A stretch of 64,000 nt of DNA from Sphaerisporangium krabiense (lineage in GTDB: Bacteria > Actinomycetota > Actinomycetes > Streptosporangiales > Streptosporangiaceae). A model generated the notes under the pieces. The model had not been told where the DNA came from. It was given only the letters and a program-made list of their open reading frames with translations, and did not search any database. Both the position numbers and the translations under genes were made by a program. Positions 24,264 through 33,340 of this stretch are shown here, one piece after another. The number at the start of each line of letters is the position of its first letter. The stretch's first letter is position 1. The stretch spans positions 5,026,001-5,090,000 of the forward strand of contig NZ_JACHBR010000001.1 of NCBI RefSeq assembly GCF_014200435.1. The letters run 5' to 3'.

Positions 24264-26729
24264 TCAGCGGGCCTGCGCGCCCGGCAGCGGGGCCCCCGAC
24301 GTGAACCTGTTCAGCACGTTCTCGGTGATCCGCGTCATGTCGTTGACGTAGTTGTTGGAGAAGAAGCCTCCGCTCCACACCATCGACGAGGCGGAGAAGA
24401 CCGCGCCGCCGTTCGGGTAGTGCATGAGCGTGATGTCGCCCCGCACCATCGGGTTGGTGTCGCCGCCCTCGAACAGCGCCGAGGTGTTGATCTCCTCCAC
24501 CACGTGCATGTACTGCTCGCCGAACGGCTGGGACCTGCCGAGCAGGATCGTGTTGGCCGGCGTGCCGAGCGAGTAGTCCACCCGGTCCACCTCCTCGCCC
24601 ATCGGACCGCCCTGGCTCTGCAGGCTCGGCAGGTCGCCGCCGATGCCCACCTTCTTCGTGACGCCCTCGAAGACCCAGGCCCCGGCCTCGGAGTAGCTGG
24701 CCTCGGTGCGGTCGAACGGCCTGTTGTAGTCGGCGCTGCCCTTCGGGTGGCCGAAGCCCTGGGCGGTGAAGCCGACGCCGATCAGCTCCTGGGGAGGCGT
24801 GCCGCGGAACCGCCACAGCCCGCCGTACTCGCCGTCGGTGTTGTGGTAGTACTCGCCCGGCGCGGCCTGCCACGCCTCGGTGCCGTCGTGCCGGCGCAGC
24901 TCGGTGTAGTTCCTGGCCCGGTCCAGCGCGGTGACCCAGTAGAAGCCGTTGCCGCCCAGGTACATCAGCCGGCCGCCGTCGCCCAGCCAGCCCTTGATCG
25001 CCTCCGACTCGGTCGTGGAGATGTACTCCGGATGCGTGCCGGTGATCACCGTCCGGTAGGGGTCGAGGATCTTGCGGCCCTCACGGTCCACGTCGTGGTC
25101 GGTGATGTAGTCGACCTCGTACTTCTTGGTCTCCAGCCAGTCGAAGATGTGCGTGTCCGCCTCGAACGCCCACGGCCTGCCCGCGCCGGTGGGGCCGGTG
25201 GTCAGCGGGCGCAGGTTGTCGATCGGCCGCCGGTGGCTGGAGTACACGTAGCCGCTGCCGTCGGCGTGCGTGGAGTACTGGCTCAGGCTCGCGCCCGTCC
25301 TGCCGTACGCCAGGTACGTCAGCGTGGGCACCAGCATGGCGATCTTGGCGGTGGCCTTCTTCGGCCGCACCACGAACGTCGCGTGGTAGACCTTGCCGGC
25401 CGCCTCCAGACGGGCGGCGTAGACGCCGCTGCGCGCGTTCTCCGGGACCTTCCAGGTGAAGGCGGGCTTCCACCCGGCGTCGCCCAGGTCGTCCTCGTGG
25501 AAGTGCATCGCCCCCCACTGCCGGGGGTCCTGGTGGTAGTCCATCGTCTTGCGGTCCCAGTCGTGGCTGGTCAGCGCACGGACCGGGAGGTTCACCGCGC
25601 GCCCGTCGAGCCGGTTCTGCCCTCCGTCGGCCACGTGGTCGCCGGACATGTCCCGGGAGAAGTCCCACGCCGCCACCGGCCGCTGGTTCCTGCCCTTGCC
25701 CGCGCCGATCGCCTTCAGCTCGTCCGCGCTCAGCGCCCGGCCGTAGACGGCGGGCGACTCGATCTTGCCGTTGTAGAAACCGGTCGGATGGGCGTCGCCG
25801 GAGCGGTTCCAGTAGGCCGCCATCAGCAGCGGGTCGTTCGACGGCCGGACCTGCGCGGAGTTGACGCGCGTGGTGACGGTCGCGCCGGAATCGTCCGGAA
25901 TTGTGGAGACCGGCTGCTGGGTCACGGTCACCGTGCGGGACCTCGCCTCGTAGGAGGCCGCGACGAAGTACCAGCCGGAGCTGTTCACGTGCTGCGGCCG
26001 GGGCCTGTTGATGAAGTACGCCTCGGGGCCGCCCATCGCCGCGGCCCACGGCTTGAGCTTCACCCCGGTCGTGATGGTCTCGGCGCGCCCATCGCCCGTG
26101 CCGAGGCGCAGTGCGACGGCGCCCTGCTCGTCGATGAACAGGCCGTAGCCGCGCTTGTCCGCCTCCGACCACTTGGTCACCAGGCCCTGGAGCCGCGGCG
26201 TGCCGACCGGGGTGCGCTTCAGCGCGGTCCGGTTATACGGCGAACCGGGGATCGTGGACGGCGCGATCCAGGCGGTGATCGTGAAATCACCCGAGGGGTT
26301 CAGACGCCGGTCGTCCGGCACCGTCACGTACGAGCCGAGCGGCAGCCTCTGGTCGGCGCCGGGGTAGGTCTTGTTGACCGGGGAGTCGATGACCTGCTCC
26401 TTGAGCCCCGGCCCGGTGGGGTCGGCGTCCCCGTGGGTCACTCTGACGATGGAGGAGGTGAAGGTGGGCGCCTTGGTGCTCACCATGATCTTGACGGACT
26501 CGCCCGGCCTGACGCTGAGCCGGTCGGGGTAGCCGCTGATGCCGAGCCCGTCGAGGGACTGCTGCGGAGGGACGGGTTCGATGGGCAGCGGCTCGTCGGG
26601 GACGTAGGTCAGCGCCGCCTCGCTCGCCTTGGCCGTCTCTCCGACGGACGCGTGCGACTGCGACGCCACCGCCGTGGCCGTCACCAGGCCGGCCAGGGCC
26701 AGTGCTGTCGTCGTTCTTGATCTTCTCAT
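24264..26729 (-). CDS. Secreted N,N-dimethylformamidase-like protein with LamG domain
   Basis: This is an 821-residue protein. A Sec-type signal peptide (residues 1-28, ending SQSHA) is followed by a LamG-like jelly-roll domain around 130-340 and a C-terminal domain around 440-815 like the large subunit of N,N-dimethylformamidase. In that family, as I recall it, a mononuclear iron is held by Tyr, His-x-Glu and a nearby Asn; here TYLAYGRTG (Tyr472/475), THPEY (His566, Glu568) and GGNGFYW (Asn594) match in order, with the same 28-residue His-to-Asn spacing. ATG 26729 has a perfect AAGGAGGT site. The small subunit of the enzyme is not nearby, and an export signal is unexpected, so the substrate may be different. 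Confidence 0.75.
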   Translation of the reverse strand: MRRSRTTTALALAGLVTATAVASQSHASVGETAKASEAALTYVPDEPLPIEPVPPQQSLDGLGISGYPDRLSVRPGESVKIMVSTKAPTFTSSIVRVTHGDADPTGPGLKEQVIDSPVNKTYPGADQRLPLGSYVTVPDDRRLNPSGDFTITAWIAPSTIPGSPYNRTALKRTPVGTPRLQGLVTKWSEADKRGYGLFIDEQGAVALRLGTGDGRAETITTGVKLKPWAAAMGGPEAYFINRPRPQHVNSSGWYFVAASYEARSRTVTVTQQPVSTIPDDSGATVTTRVNSAQVRPSNDPLLMAAYWNRSGDAHPTGFYNGKIESPAVYGRALSADELKAIGAGKGRNQRPVAAWDFSRDMSGDHVADGGQNRLDGRAVNLPVRALTSHDWDRKTMDYHQDPRQWGAMHFHEDDLGDAGWKPAFTWKVPENARSGVYAARLEAAGKVYHATFVVRPKKATAKIAMLVPTLTYLAYGRTGASLSQYSTHADGSGYVYSSHRRPIDNLRPLTTGPTGAGRPWAFEADTHIFDWLETKKYEVDYITDHDVDREGRKILDPYRTVITGTHPEYISTTESEAIKGWLGDGGRLMYLGGNGFYWVTALDRARNYTELRRHDGTEAWQAAPGEYYHNTDGEYGGLWRFRGTPPQELIGVGFTAQGFGHPKGSADYNRPFDRTEASYSEAGAWVFEGVTKKVGIGGDLPSLQSQGGPMGEEVDRVDYSLGTPANTILLGRSQPFGEQYMHVVEEINTSALFEGGDTNPMVRGDITLMHYPNGGAVFSASSMVWSGGFFSNNYVNDMTRITENVLNRFTSGAPLPGAQAR

Positions 26730-26877
26730 CCGGTGGGGACCTCCTTGCATGGCGGATATGCGGGGAATGGAACAAGGGAGTAAGGCCACGCGGCTCGGTC
26801 AGGGAGCTGGTCGGATGGGATTTCGGTGACGATAAATCAGGAAATGGGTGACTATTTAGGGGAATGTCGTCTCTATT

Positions 26878-26889
26878 CGCCTTAAGGCG
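26878..26889. promoter_or_regulatory. 12-bp palindrome upstream of the dimethylformamidase-like gene
   Basis: CGCCTTAAGGCG is a perfect palindrome about 150 bases before the start of the secreted amidase-like gene, in an AT-rich stretch (26830-26940) that is the likely promoter area. It could be an operator; this is an inference from position. Confidence 0.35.
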
Positions 26890-27068
26890 CTTGTGCGCAT
26901 TTAGTTGAGCATCCGCTGAGTACTCCTTGACTGAAAGACATGGATCGGCGGACGGTCCCGCGTCAGCGACCAGCGCCCCCACCCCCCGACGAGCGGTCGA
27001 CTCTCCGCGACGAACGGGCCCCCACCCCCCGGCGAAGCCCCCACCCGCCCGCCGCCCCGTCATCGCCC

Positions 27069-27190
27069 GCAACCCTCCACGCCACCCAGGGCGTAACCCT
27101 CTACGCCACTCACACTGCGCAACCCTCTAGGCCACCCACGGCGCAACCCACGGCGCGACCCTCTACGCCACCCACCGCGCGGACCTCTAT
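27069..27190. repeat. Degenerate 24-base tandem repeats in a large intergenic gap
   Basis: About five units of roughly 24 bases share GCGCAACCCTCTACGCCACC with changes; one copy is shortened to 12 bases. They lie in the 736-base gap 26730-27465 between the amidase-like and transglutaminase-like genes. The remainder of the gap is a C-rich stretch with no convincing coding frame. Confidence 0.6.
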
Positions 27191-27465
27191 CCCGCCCTCG
27201 CGGACCCCGTGCCGCTCGCCGTGCGGCCCCCTCCTGTGCCGCCCACCGCCCCGCGCCCCCCGCGCCCTCCTCAATGAGGCCGCGTCCCCTATGCCCTCAG
27301 TGGGGCCGCCCCCTCCATCCCTTGTGCCGTCGGTGAGGCCGTCGTGAATCCGTCCACCGAAAATGTCGGAGCCGTCTGGCAGACTCGCCGGCGGCGACGG
27401 ATCACCGCGGCACCCCCGGCCGACGTCTCTCCTCTCCCATGTCTCTCCCACACCCGAGGTGAAGG

Positions 27466-28359
27466 ATGCAGGTCCACGAGCAGGACACGTCCACGTTCCA
27501 CGCGATGCCGGGCGTGATGACGTCGGTCGGCCGCCACAAGCCGCTGCTCGACGCCATGTCGCCCCGTGACATCGCCGGGCTGGCCGCCGTCGGGCACGGC
27601 CTGCTCGTGCACGAGCACATCGCTCCGATGTACGGGGTCGAGCTGTCCGGCGAGGACCGCGCCACCGTCCACATCCGCCCGGTGGAACTTCTGCTGGACG
27701 AGATCGTCGCCCGCGACGACCGCCCCCTCGCCATCGCCCGGCCGCCCGCCACCCGCGTCGCGGGCAACTGCCGCCACTTCGCCGTCCTGATGGTCGCCAT
27801 GCTGCGCGCCAGGGGAGTCCCGGCACGGGCGCGCTGCGGCTTCGGCTCCTACTTCGGCACCGGCGCGTTCGAGGACCACTGGGTCTGCGAGTACTGGAAC
27901 TCCGGGCAGCGGCGATGGGTCCTCGTCGACCCGCAGATCGACGATCTCCAGCTCGGCATGTTCCCCATCGACTTCGACGTCGCCGACGTCCCCCGCGACC
28001 GCTTCCTCACCGCCGGCGACGCCTGGCTCCAGTGTCGCGCCGGCGCGCTCGACCCGGCCCGGTTCGGACTGTCCACGATCGACGAGGCGGGCGACTGGTG
28101 GATCGCCGGCAACCTGATGCGCGACGCCGCCGCCCTGCTCAGCGTCGAACTCCTCCCATGGGACGTCTGGGGCGCCATGCCCGACCCCCACACCCCCATC
28201 AAGGACGAACTGCTCCCCCTCTTCGACCGCCTCGCCACCCTCACCCGCGCCCCCGACTCCACCTTCGCCGAACTGCGCGCCTTCTACCACGACGACGACC
28301 GCCTGTTCGTCCCCCCGATCGTCTACAACGCGATCCTGTCCCGCGACGAGGCACTGTGA
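27466..28359 (+). CDS. Transglutaminase-like (cysteine protease fold) protein
   Basis: This is a 297-residue protein. The catalytic triad of the transglutaminase-like superfamily is visible: Cys102 in AGNCRHFAVLMVAMLRARGVPAR, His138 in FEDHWVCEYW and Asp155 in WVLVDPQ. There is no signal peptide or membrane segment, so it is probably cytoplasmic. ATG 27466 follows GAGGTGAAGG. Such stand-alone domains act as proteases, peptide hydrolases or deamidases; the substrate is unknown. Endonuclease V follows 128 bases later on the same strand. Confidence 0.82.
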   Translation: MQVHEQDTSTFHAMPGVMTSVGRHKPLLDAMSPRDIAGLAAVGHGLLVHEHIAPMYGVELSGEDRATVHIRPVELLLDEIVARDDRPLAIARPPATRVAGNCRHFAVLMVAMLRARGVPARARCGFGSYFGTGAFEDHWVCEYWNSGQRRWVLVDPQIDDLQLGMFPIDFDVADVPRDRFLTAGDAWLQCRAGALDPARFGLSTIDEAGDWWIAGNLMRDAAALLSVELLPWDVWGAMPDPHTPIKDELLPLFDRLATLTRAPDSTFAELRAFYHDDDRLFVPPIVYNAILSRDEAL

Positions 28360-28487
28360 CGCCACGCCGGTGACCACCGACACGGACGGCCTCGCGGGGG
28401 ACTGCCGACGCCGACGGTGGACGTCTCGTGGTGTCCCGGTTCGACGCCGGAGGTGGTTCGGCGGGGCGATCTCGTTATGCTCCACGG

Positions 28488-29156
28488 GTGCGCGTCCGGA
28501 GACTTCACGACTGGCCCGCGACGATCCCCGAGGCCAGGGCCGTGCAGGAGCGCCTGCGTCCTCTGGCCGACCTCACCGACCCCGGCCCGCGCGACGTGGA
28601 ACTCGTCGCGGGCCTGGACGTCGGGTACGCGCCCGACGGCGACCACCTGACGGCCGCCGTGGCCGTGCTCCGCGCCTCGACGCTGGAGGTAGTCGAGCGC
28701 GTCACCGTCTCCGGCCGGGTGCGCTTCCCCTACGTCCCCGGCCTCTTCGCCTTCCGCGAGCTGCCGTCCCTCGTGGACGCTCTGGAGAAGCTCCAGACGA
28801 CACCGGACCTCCTCCTCTGCGACGGCTACGGCGTCGCGCACCCGTACCGGTTCGGCCTGGCCTGCCACCTCGGCGTCCTCACCGACCTGCCCACCATCGG
28901 CGTCGCCAAGACCCCGTTCATCGGCGCCTACGAGATGCCTGCCCCGTCCCGCGGCGCATGGTCCCCCATCAAGGACGACGACGAGATCCTCGGCAGAGCC
29001 CTACGCACCAGGCAGGACGTCAAACCCATCTTCATCTCCCAAGGCCACCGCATGACCCTGGACACCGCCTGCCACCACATCCTCACCCTCACCCCGAAAT
29101 ACCGCGTCCCTGACCCCCTCCGCCACGCCGACCACCTCTCGCGCCACGGCCTCTGA
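28488..29156 (+). CDS. nfi: Endonuclease V (deoxyinosine 3' endonuclease)
   Basis: From GTG 28488 the protein has 222 residues, a usual size for the family. ELVAGLDVGYAPDGD carries the first catalytic Asp, and PYVPGLFAFRELPSL contains the conserved wedge region (consensus YVPGLLSFRE). LLLCDGYGVAHPYRFGLACHLGVLTDLPTIGVAKTPF has the second Asp and the helix that follows. An in-frame GTG at 28428 would add 20 unconserved residues. The enzyme nicks DNA next to deaminated adenine to begin repair. Confidence 0.9.
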   Translation: MRVRRLHDWPATIPEARAVQERLRPLADLTDPGPRDVELVAGLDVGYAPDGDHLTAAVAVLRASTLEVVERVTVSGRVRFPYVPGLFAFRELPSLVDALEKLQTTPDLLLCDGYGVAHPYRFGLACHLGVLTDLPTIGVAKTPFIGAYEMPAPSRGAWSPIKDDDEILGRALRTRQDVKPIFISQGHRMTLDTACHHILTLTPKYRVPDPLRHADHLSRHGL

Positions 29157-29636
29157 GACCGGACGATGCCCCGGTGCGCTCAGGGAAGCGGCCACTGCCC
29201 CTGCCCTCTGAGCAGCAGGACCAGCCCGCCAGCCAAGGTCGAGATCGACCACGCAGAGACCGATCCGATGATCTCCGATACCTGCCCCAAGGGCGGTGCG
29301 CCCGTCCAACACGTGGCCTCGACATCTACGACATTGAGACCTCCTCGAACTTCGTGCTGACCAGTGCCCAGGAGGCCCCGATCAACGGTCATGACGGCCG
29401 GTGGAGCGGAGGCGGAGCCATTCCTCGAAGAGGGATCTGGCGAGCCAGTGGCCGTGCGGATCGGCCAGGTGTTCGGCCGAGACACCGGCGCCGCCGTTGG
29501 AGCGGCGGCCCGGATCGGTGCGTCGGGCAAGCAGCTGAGGCCCAGGCCGACCCGTGTGGCGGTTCGGTCGTGCTCATTCGTGCTACCCATGTGGTGCTTC
29601 GGGACGTGTCCATTCATGCGGTGCTTACGGCGGGAT
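29157..29636. other. 480-base gap without a clear gene
   Basis: A minus-strand frame here ends in a hydrophobic segment (SAWSISTLAGGLVLLL) and could be the tail of a decayed membrane protein, but it has no ribosome site or recognisable domain. Base composition is less G/C-biased at third positions than in neighbouring genes, in every frame. I would not annotate a gene. Confidence 0.5.
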
Positions 29637-30839
29637 CTAACCGGAGACGATCCGGGCGATGTTCTCCAGGGCCGCACCGGGTCTCAGGTAATCGCTGTGG
29701 CCGCCGTTTCCCGTGGCGAACACCCTCGCGCCGAACTCGGGGGAGACCGGGTCGGCGCCGAACCCGACCGTGACGAATGGCAGGGGAAGCCGCGTGTGCG
29801 GCACGCCTCCGACCCAGTCGCCGCGGCTCCGTCCGGCCCAGACGGTCGCCCGGGTGCGCAGCGCGGCCACGTCGTCCACCCCGACGCCGGCGCTGGCGTA
29901 CAGGACGATGTCGGCGACGTCGAGTCTGTCGGCGGCCCGGGCACAGACGACGGACCCGTAGGAGTGGCACAGCAAGGAGATCCGCGCCGCCGGCTTGGCC
30001 TCCGTCAACTCACGGATGAAATCCCGTAAGCCGGGCGCCGCCTCGTCCGCACGCCCGACGGTCATCGCCGGGAGGCTCACCGTGCTCGGTGTGCGGTACC
30101 CCAGCCACGCGATGACGGCGGACCGGTCACCGAGCCGCGCCCGCAGCCGCAGCGACCCGCCCCGCAGAAGTCCGTACTTGTCGAGATTGGTATCCGCCCC
30201 TGGGACGATCACGGCGATCCGCTCGGCCCGCGACAGATCACCGAAGACCTCGACGGCCCGGCCCCCGTCACGCCCGTCGAACGACAGGAACGTCCGCGCG
30301 GGATCCGCCATGCCCCGTAGCATCGAGGCCCGCCACCGGTTACCGTCCCCGGCCGCCACGCGCTCCGCCGCCCGGATGGACGTCCGGCTGGCGGCGTACC
30401 GCTCGGCCAGCGCCGCCGGGCTCGCGGCCCGCAACGGCGACACCGCGACCGGCTCCGGCGCCCGCACACCCGCCGCCCGCGCGGCCCCCGACAACGGCAC
30501 CGCCACCGACGCCACCACAACCCCACCCAACAACACCCGCCCCAACCGCCCACCAACAAGCCGTACCAGCCCGAGCCGCGCCGTGCTGAGCCAGGTCACG
30601 CTGAGCCGCGCTGTGCTGAACCGGGCCCCGCTGAGACGCGCCGTGACAAGCCGGGCCACGCTGAGCTGCTCTGTGCCCAGCCGCTTCACGCAGAGTTGCG
30701 AGAGACGCCGTGCCCTCGCGCGCCGGGCCCATAATGGCCATCCGCCTGACGGACGTCCGGCCGACAGGGAGCGGCCAGGGCGGCCGGCGCCTGCGCGGGC
30801 GCGGCCATCGATCTCGGGCGGTTGCTTCGTACCGGTCAC
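29637..30839 (-). CDS. Secreted DUF1023-like alpha/beta hydrolase with repeat N-terminus
   Basis: From GTG 30839 the protein has 400 residues; the start is uncertain, with an in-frame TTG at 30893 also possible. The C-terminal half is an alpha/beta hydrolase: IAVIVPGADTNLDKYG, VIAWLGYRTPSTVSL and the nucleophile elbow LLCHSYGSVV, followed by HTRLPLPFVTVGFGADPVSPEFG and a catalytic His in NGGHSDYL, as in the DUF1023 family of actinomycetes. A hydrophobic segment with Ala-x-Ala ending (VLLGGVVVASVAVPLSGAARA) looks like an internal signal or anchor. Upstream of it is a run of RLSxA five-residue repeats. The substrate is unknown. Confidence 0.75.
   Translation of the reverse strand: MTGTKQPPEIDGRARAGAGRPGRSLSAGRPSGGWPLWARRARARRLSQLCVKRLGTEQLSVARLVTARLSGARFSTARLSVTWLSTARLGLVRLVGGRLGRVLLGGVVVASVAVPLSGAARAAGVRAPEPVAVSPLRAASPAALAERYAASRTSIRAAERVAAGDGNRWRASMLRGMADPARTFLSFDGRDGGRAVEVFGDLSRAERIAVIVPGADTNLDKYGLLRGGSLRLRARLGDRSAVIAWLGYRTPSTVSLPAMTVGRADEAAPGLRDFIRELTEAKPAARISLLCHSYGSVVCARAADRLDVADIVLYASAGVGVDDVAALRTRATVWAGRSRGDWVGGVPHTRLPLPFVTVGFGADPVSPEFGARVFATGNGGHSDYLRPGAALENIARIVSG
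30540..30707 (-). repeat. 15-base in-frame repeats encoding RLSxA units
   Basis: About eleven units of 15 bases encode five-residue repeats such as RLVTA, RLSGA, RFSTA, RLSVT and WLSTA in the N-terminal part of the hydrolase. They resemble a short pentapeptide-repeat run, but with Arg in place of the usual Ala/Asn at the outward positions. Confidence 0.7.
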
Positions 30840-30972
30840 CTGACCGACAGTGTCGCGCGGCGGCCGTCCGGCGCATCGGACCGTCGCCTGCAATCACCGG
30901 CCCGCCGGTACGCCACGGATGTACGACCGTGGTCTGATGCCGGACGGGAATCCGCATCCCTACGATGCATTC

Positions 30973-32415
30973 ATGCACGTCACCCCGCAGCTTCCCTTGC
31001 TGAAGCGTGTGCCGCCGGGCGCCTGGGCGGCGCTCGCCTGGTGCGCGGGCGCCGTGTTGACCTTCCTCATGCGCGTCAGGCTGCCCGGCGAGGAGGAGCC
31101 CGCCATCCGCCCCGGACATCTGGTCTACCGGTGGGACGGCCTGTCGTATCTGGCGCTGGCGACAGCCCTCGCGCTGGCGGGCGCGGTCCTGCTACGACGC
31201 CGCCCGCTCCCGGCGCTCGCCCTGACGCTGACCGCCTCCGCCGTCGCGACGCTCTCGCTCGGCGTGGGAGAGATCCCCATGGCCCAGTTCCTGGCGGTGG
31301 ACGTCGTGCTGTACTTCATCGCGGCCACCCGCTCCCGCCGGACCGGCGTCTTCGCCGTGACCGTCGCTCTCACCACGCTCGTCTGCTACGTGACCGTACG
31401 ACTGCTGCTCGGCTGGACCATCGGCACCTCCGCCGAACTGGCCGTCGCGCTGACCGCCGTCATCGCCTGGCTCGCCGGCGACTCGATGCGCCAGGCCCGT
31501 GAGTACGCCCAGCGGCTGAGCGCCCAGGCCGCGGCCCAGGCCGTCACCGGCGAGCGCCTCCGCATCGCCCGCGAACTGCACGACATGGTCGCGCACAGCA
31601 TCGGCATCATCGCCCTGCAAGCGGGCGCGGCACGCCGGGTCATCGACACGCAGCCGGCCCGGGTACGCGAGGCACTCGGCGAGATCGAAACCGTCGGTCG
31701 CGATGCCCTGGCCGGCCTCCGGCGCATGGTCGGCGCCCTCCGCCAGACCGACCGCGAACCAGTGGCGTCCACGCTCGGCCGGACCGACCAGACATCAGCC
31801 ATGTCGCCGCTGGGCCGGACTGACCAGACATCAGCCATGTTGCCGCTGGGCCGGACCTACCAGACGCCAGCCAGACCGCCGCTCGGCCAGACCGACCCGC
31901 GATCTGTGGAACGCCTGACCGCGCCCCTCTCCCCGGCCCCCGGCCTCGCGGAGGTCGCACGCCTCATCGCGACGACGACCGATGCCGGCGTCCGCGTCGA
32001 CGTCCGGTGGCATGGCGAACGACGTCCACTACCTCCCGAGATCGACATATCCGCCTATCGCATCATCCAAGAGGCGCTCACCAACGTCATCCGCCACGCC
32101 CGCACCCGAACCTGCCTGGTGTCCATCGCCTACCACCCCGAAGACCTCTCCATCGACGTCCACAACGACGCCCCCGACACCCCCCTCTCCCCGAACGGGC
32201 ACACAGCGCCTGATGCGGCCACGCACGGGCCCGGATGGCACGCCGGTGACACGGCACCGTCCGCAGCGGGGAACGAACCGCCGGATCACGGCTACGGCCT
32301 GGTCGGAATGCGCGAGCGCGTCACCCTGCTACGCGGCGAGTTCTCCGCAGGCCCCTGCCCCCAAGGCGGCTTCCGGGTAACGGCCAGCCTCCCCGCACCG
32401 GCAGGAGTCCGATGA
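30973..32415 (+). CDS. NarL-system sensor histidine kinase
   Basis: This is a 480-residue protein from ATG 30973 (ATG 30937 is also in frame; neither has a strong ribosome site). Five or six membrane helices lie in residues 15-165, for example AWAALAWCAGAVLTFLM, YLALATALALAGAVLL and FAVTVALTTLVCYVTV. A HisKA_3 motif (RLRIARELHDMVAHSIGIIALQAGAARRVID) follows, with the phospho-acceptor His. The HATPase_c domain (IIQEALTNVIRHA, GYGLVGMRERV) is at the C-terminus. Between the two catalytic domains a linker carries four 12-residue repeats and a second low-complexity insert precedes the G-box. Its regulator follows. Confidence 0.88.
   Translation: MHVTPQLPLLKRVPPGAWAALAWCAGAVLTFLMRVRLPGEEEPAIRPGHLVYRWDGLSYLALATALALAGAVLLRRRPLPALALTLTASAVATLSLGVGEIPMAQFLAVDVVLYFIAATRSRRTGVFAVTVALTTLVCYVTVRLLLGWTIGTSAELAVALTAVIAWLAGDSMRQAREYAQRLSAQAAAQAVTGERLRIARELHDMVAHSIGIIALQAGAARRVIDTQPARVREALGEIETVGRDALAGLRRMVGALRQTDREPVASTLGRTDQTSAMSPLGRTDQTSAMLPLGRTYQTPARPPLGQTDPRSVERLTAPLSPAPGLAEVARLIATTTDAGVRVDVRWHGERRPLPPEIDISAYRIIQEALTNVIRHARTRTCLVSIAYHPEDLSIDVHNDAPDTPLSPNGHTAPDAATHGPGWHAGDTAPSAAGNEPPDHGYGLVGMRERVTLLRGEFSAGPCPQGGFRVTASLPAPAGVR
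31774..31899 (+). repeat. Four 36-base in-frame repeats in a sensor kinase linker
   Basis: Copies begin at 31774, 31810, 31846 and 31882, exactly 36 bases apart, and encode LGRTDQTSAMSP and variants. The fourth copy is divergent after its first half. They lie between the dimerisation helix and the ATP-binding domain of the kinase. Confidence 0.85.
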
Positions 32416-32562
32416 CCGATCGCGGCGGAGACGCGGTGACCGATGGCCGCGGGTGGCTCGGGTGACCGATAGTGGCAACGGTGCGGTGGTGGCCGGTAGC
32501 GATGGAGGCGCGGTGGCCGGAGGCCGTGGGGGGCTCCGGTGACCGGCGGCGGTGGAGGTCCG

Positions 32563-33243
32563 ATGCTTAAAACCGAAGCGAGTCCGACGACCGTGCGCGT
32601 CCTTCTCGTCGATGACCAACCGCTGGTCCGGGCGGCCCTGCGCATGGTCATCGCCGATGTCCCGGACCTCGATGTCGTCGGCGAGGCCGGCACCGGTACG
32701 GAGGCCGTCGAACTCACCGAGCGGACCCGCCCCGACATCGTCGTGATGGACATCCGCATGCCCGGCATGGACGGCATAGCCGCCACCAGGCAGATCACCA
32801 GCGGCCCCACCGACGCCCGCGTCATCGTCCTGACCACCTTCGACGACGACGATTACGTCTACGGCGCCCTCCGCGCTGGCGCCTCCGGCTTCCTCGTCAA
32901 GGACATGGCCCTGGAGGACATCCTCGCCGCGATCCGCGTCGTGGCCGCCGGCGACGCCTTGATCGCCCCCAGCGTCACCCGCCGCCTGATCGAAGCCTTC
33001 GCCGAACGCCCCCCGGCGACCCCACCCGGCCGCCCCCTCGACGGCATCACCGACCGCGAACGCGAAGTCCTCACCCTCGTAGGCCGCGGCCTCTCCAACC
33101 ACGAAATAGCCGGCGACCTGTACATCAGCGTCGCCACCGTCAAAACCTACGTAACCCGCCTCCTCACCAAACTGAACGCCCGCGACCGAGTCCACCTGGT
33201 AATCACCGCCTACGACGCCGGCCTCGTCTCCCCACATCACTGA
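32563..33243 (+). CDS. NarL-family response regulator
   Basis: This is a 226-residue protein from ATG 32563; an upstream in-frame GTG at 32539 adds eight Gly-rich residues. The receiver has VDDQPLVRAALRMV, phospho-acceptor Asp in DIVVMDIRMPGMDG, Thr in VLTTF and Lys in FLVKD. The LuxR helix-turn-helix is ITDREREVLTLVGRGLSNHEIAGDLYISVATVKTYVTRLLTKL. It is downstream of the kinase; the 147-base interval consists of degenerate G-rich repeats built on TGACCGAT. A perfect terminator follows. Confidence 0.92.
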   Translation: MLKTEASPTTVRVLLVDDQPLVRAALRMVIADVPDLDVVGEAGTGTEAVELTERTRPDIVVMDIRMPGMDGIAATRQITSGPTDARVIVLTTFDDDDYVYGALRAGASGFLVKDMALEDILAAIRVVAAGDALIAPSVTRRLIEAFAERPPATPPGRPLDGITDREREVLTLVGRGLSNHEIAGDLYISVATVKTYVTRLLTKLNARDRVHLVITAYDAGLVSPHH

Positions 33244-33253
33244 ACAGCAATCG

Positions 33254-33295
33254 AACCTGATAGCCCCGCCGGAATCACGGCGGGGCTATCAGGTT
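33254..33295. terminator. Bidirectional terminator
   Basis: A perfect 18-bp stem (AACCTGATAGCCCCGCCG and its complement) with a 6-base loop lies between the convergent response-regulator and toxin/immunity genes. It can serve both strands. Confidence 0.9.
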
Positions 33296-33340
33296 GCTAG
33301 CGCATCTTCGAAATTATCGTTCTATCCGGGGCTGCGTGCT

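Noticed and set aside
27069..27190. CRISPR array
   Set aside because: The units are contiguous and degenerate with no unique spacers, so they are ordinary tandem repeats.
29180..29677. Minus-strand frame ending in a hydrophobic segment
   Set aside because: It overlaps the 3' end of the hydrolase region, lacks a ribosome site and has no recognisable family; left as a gap note.
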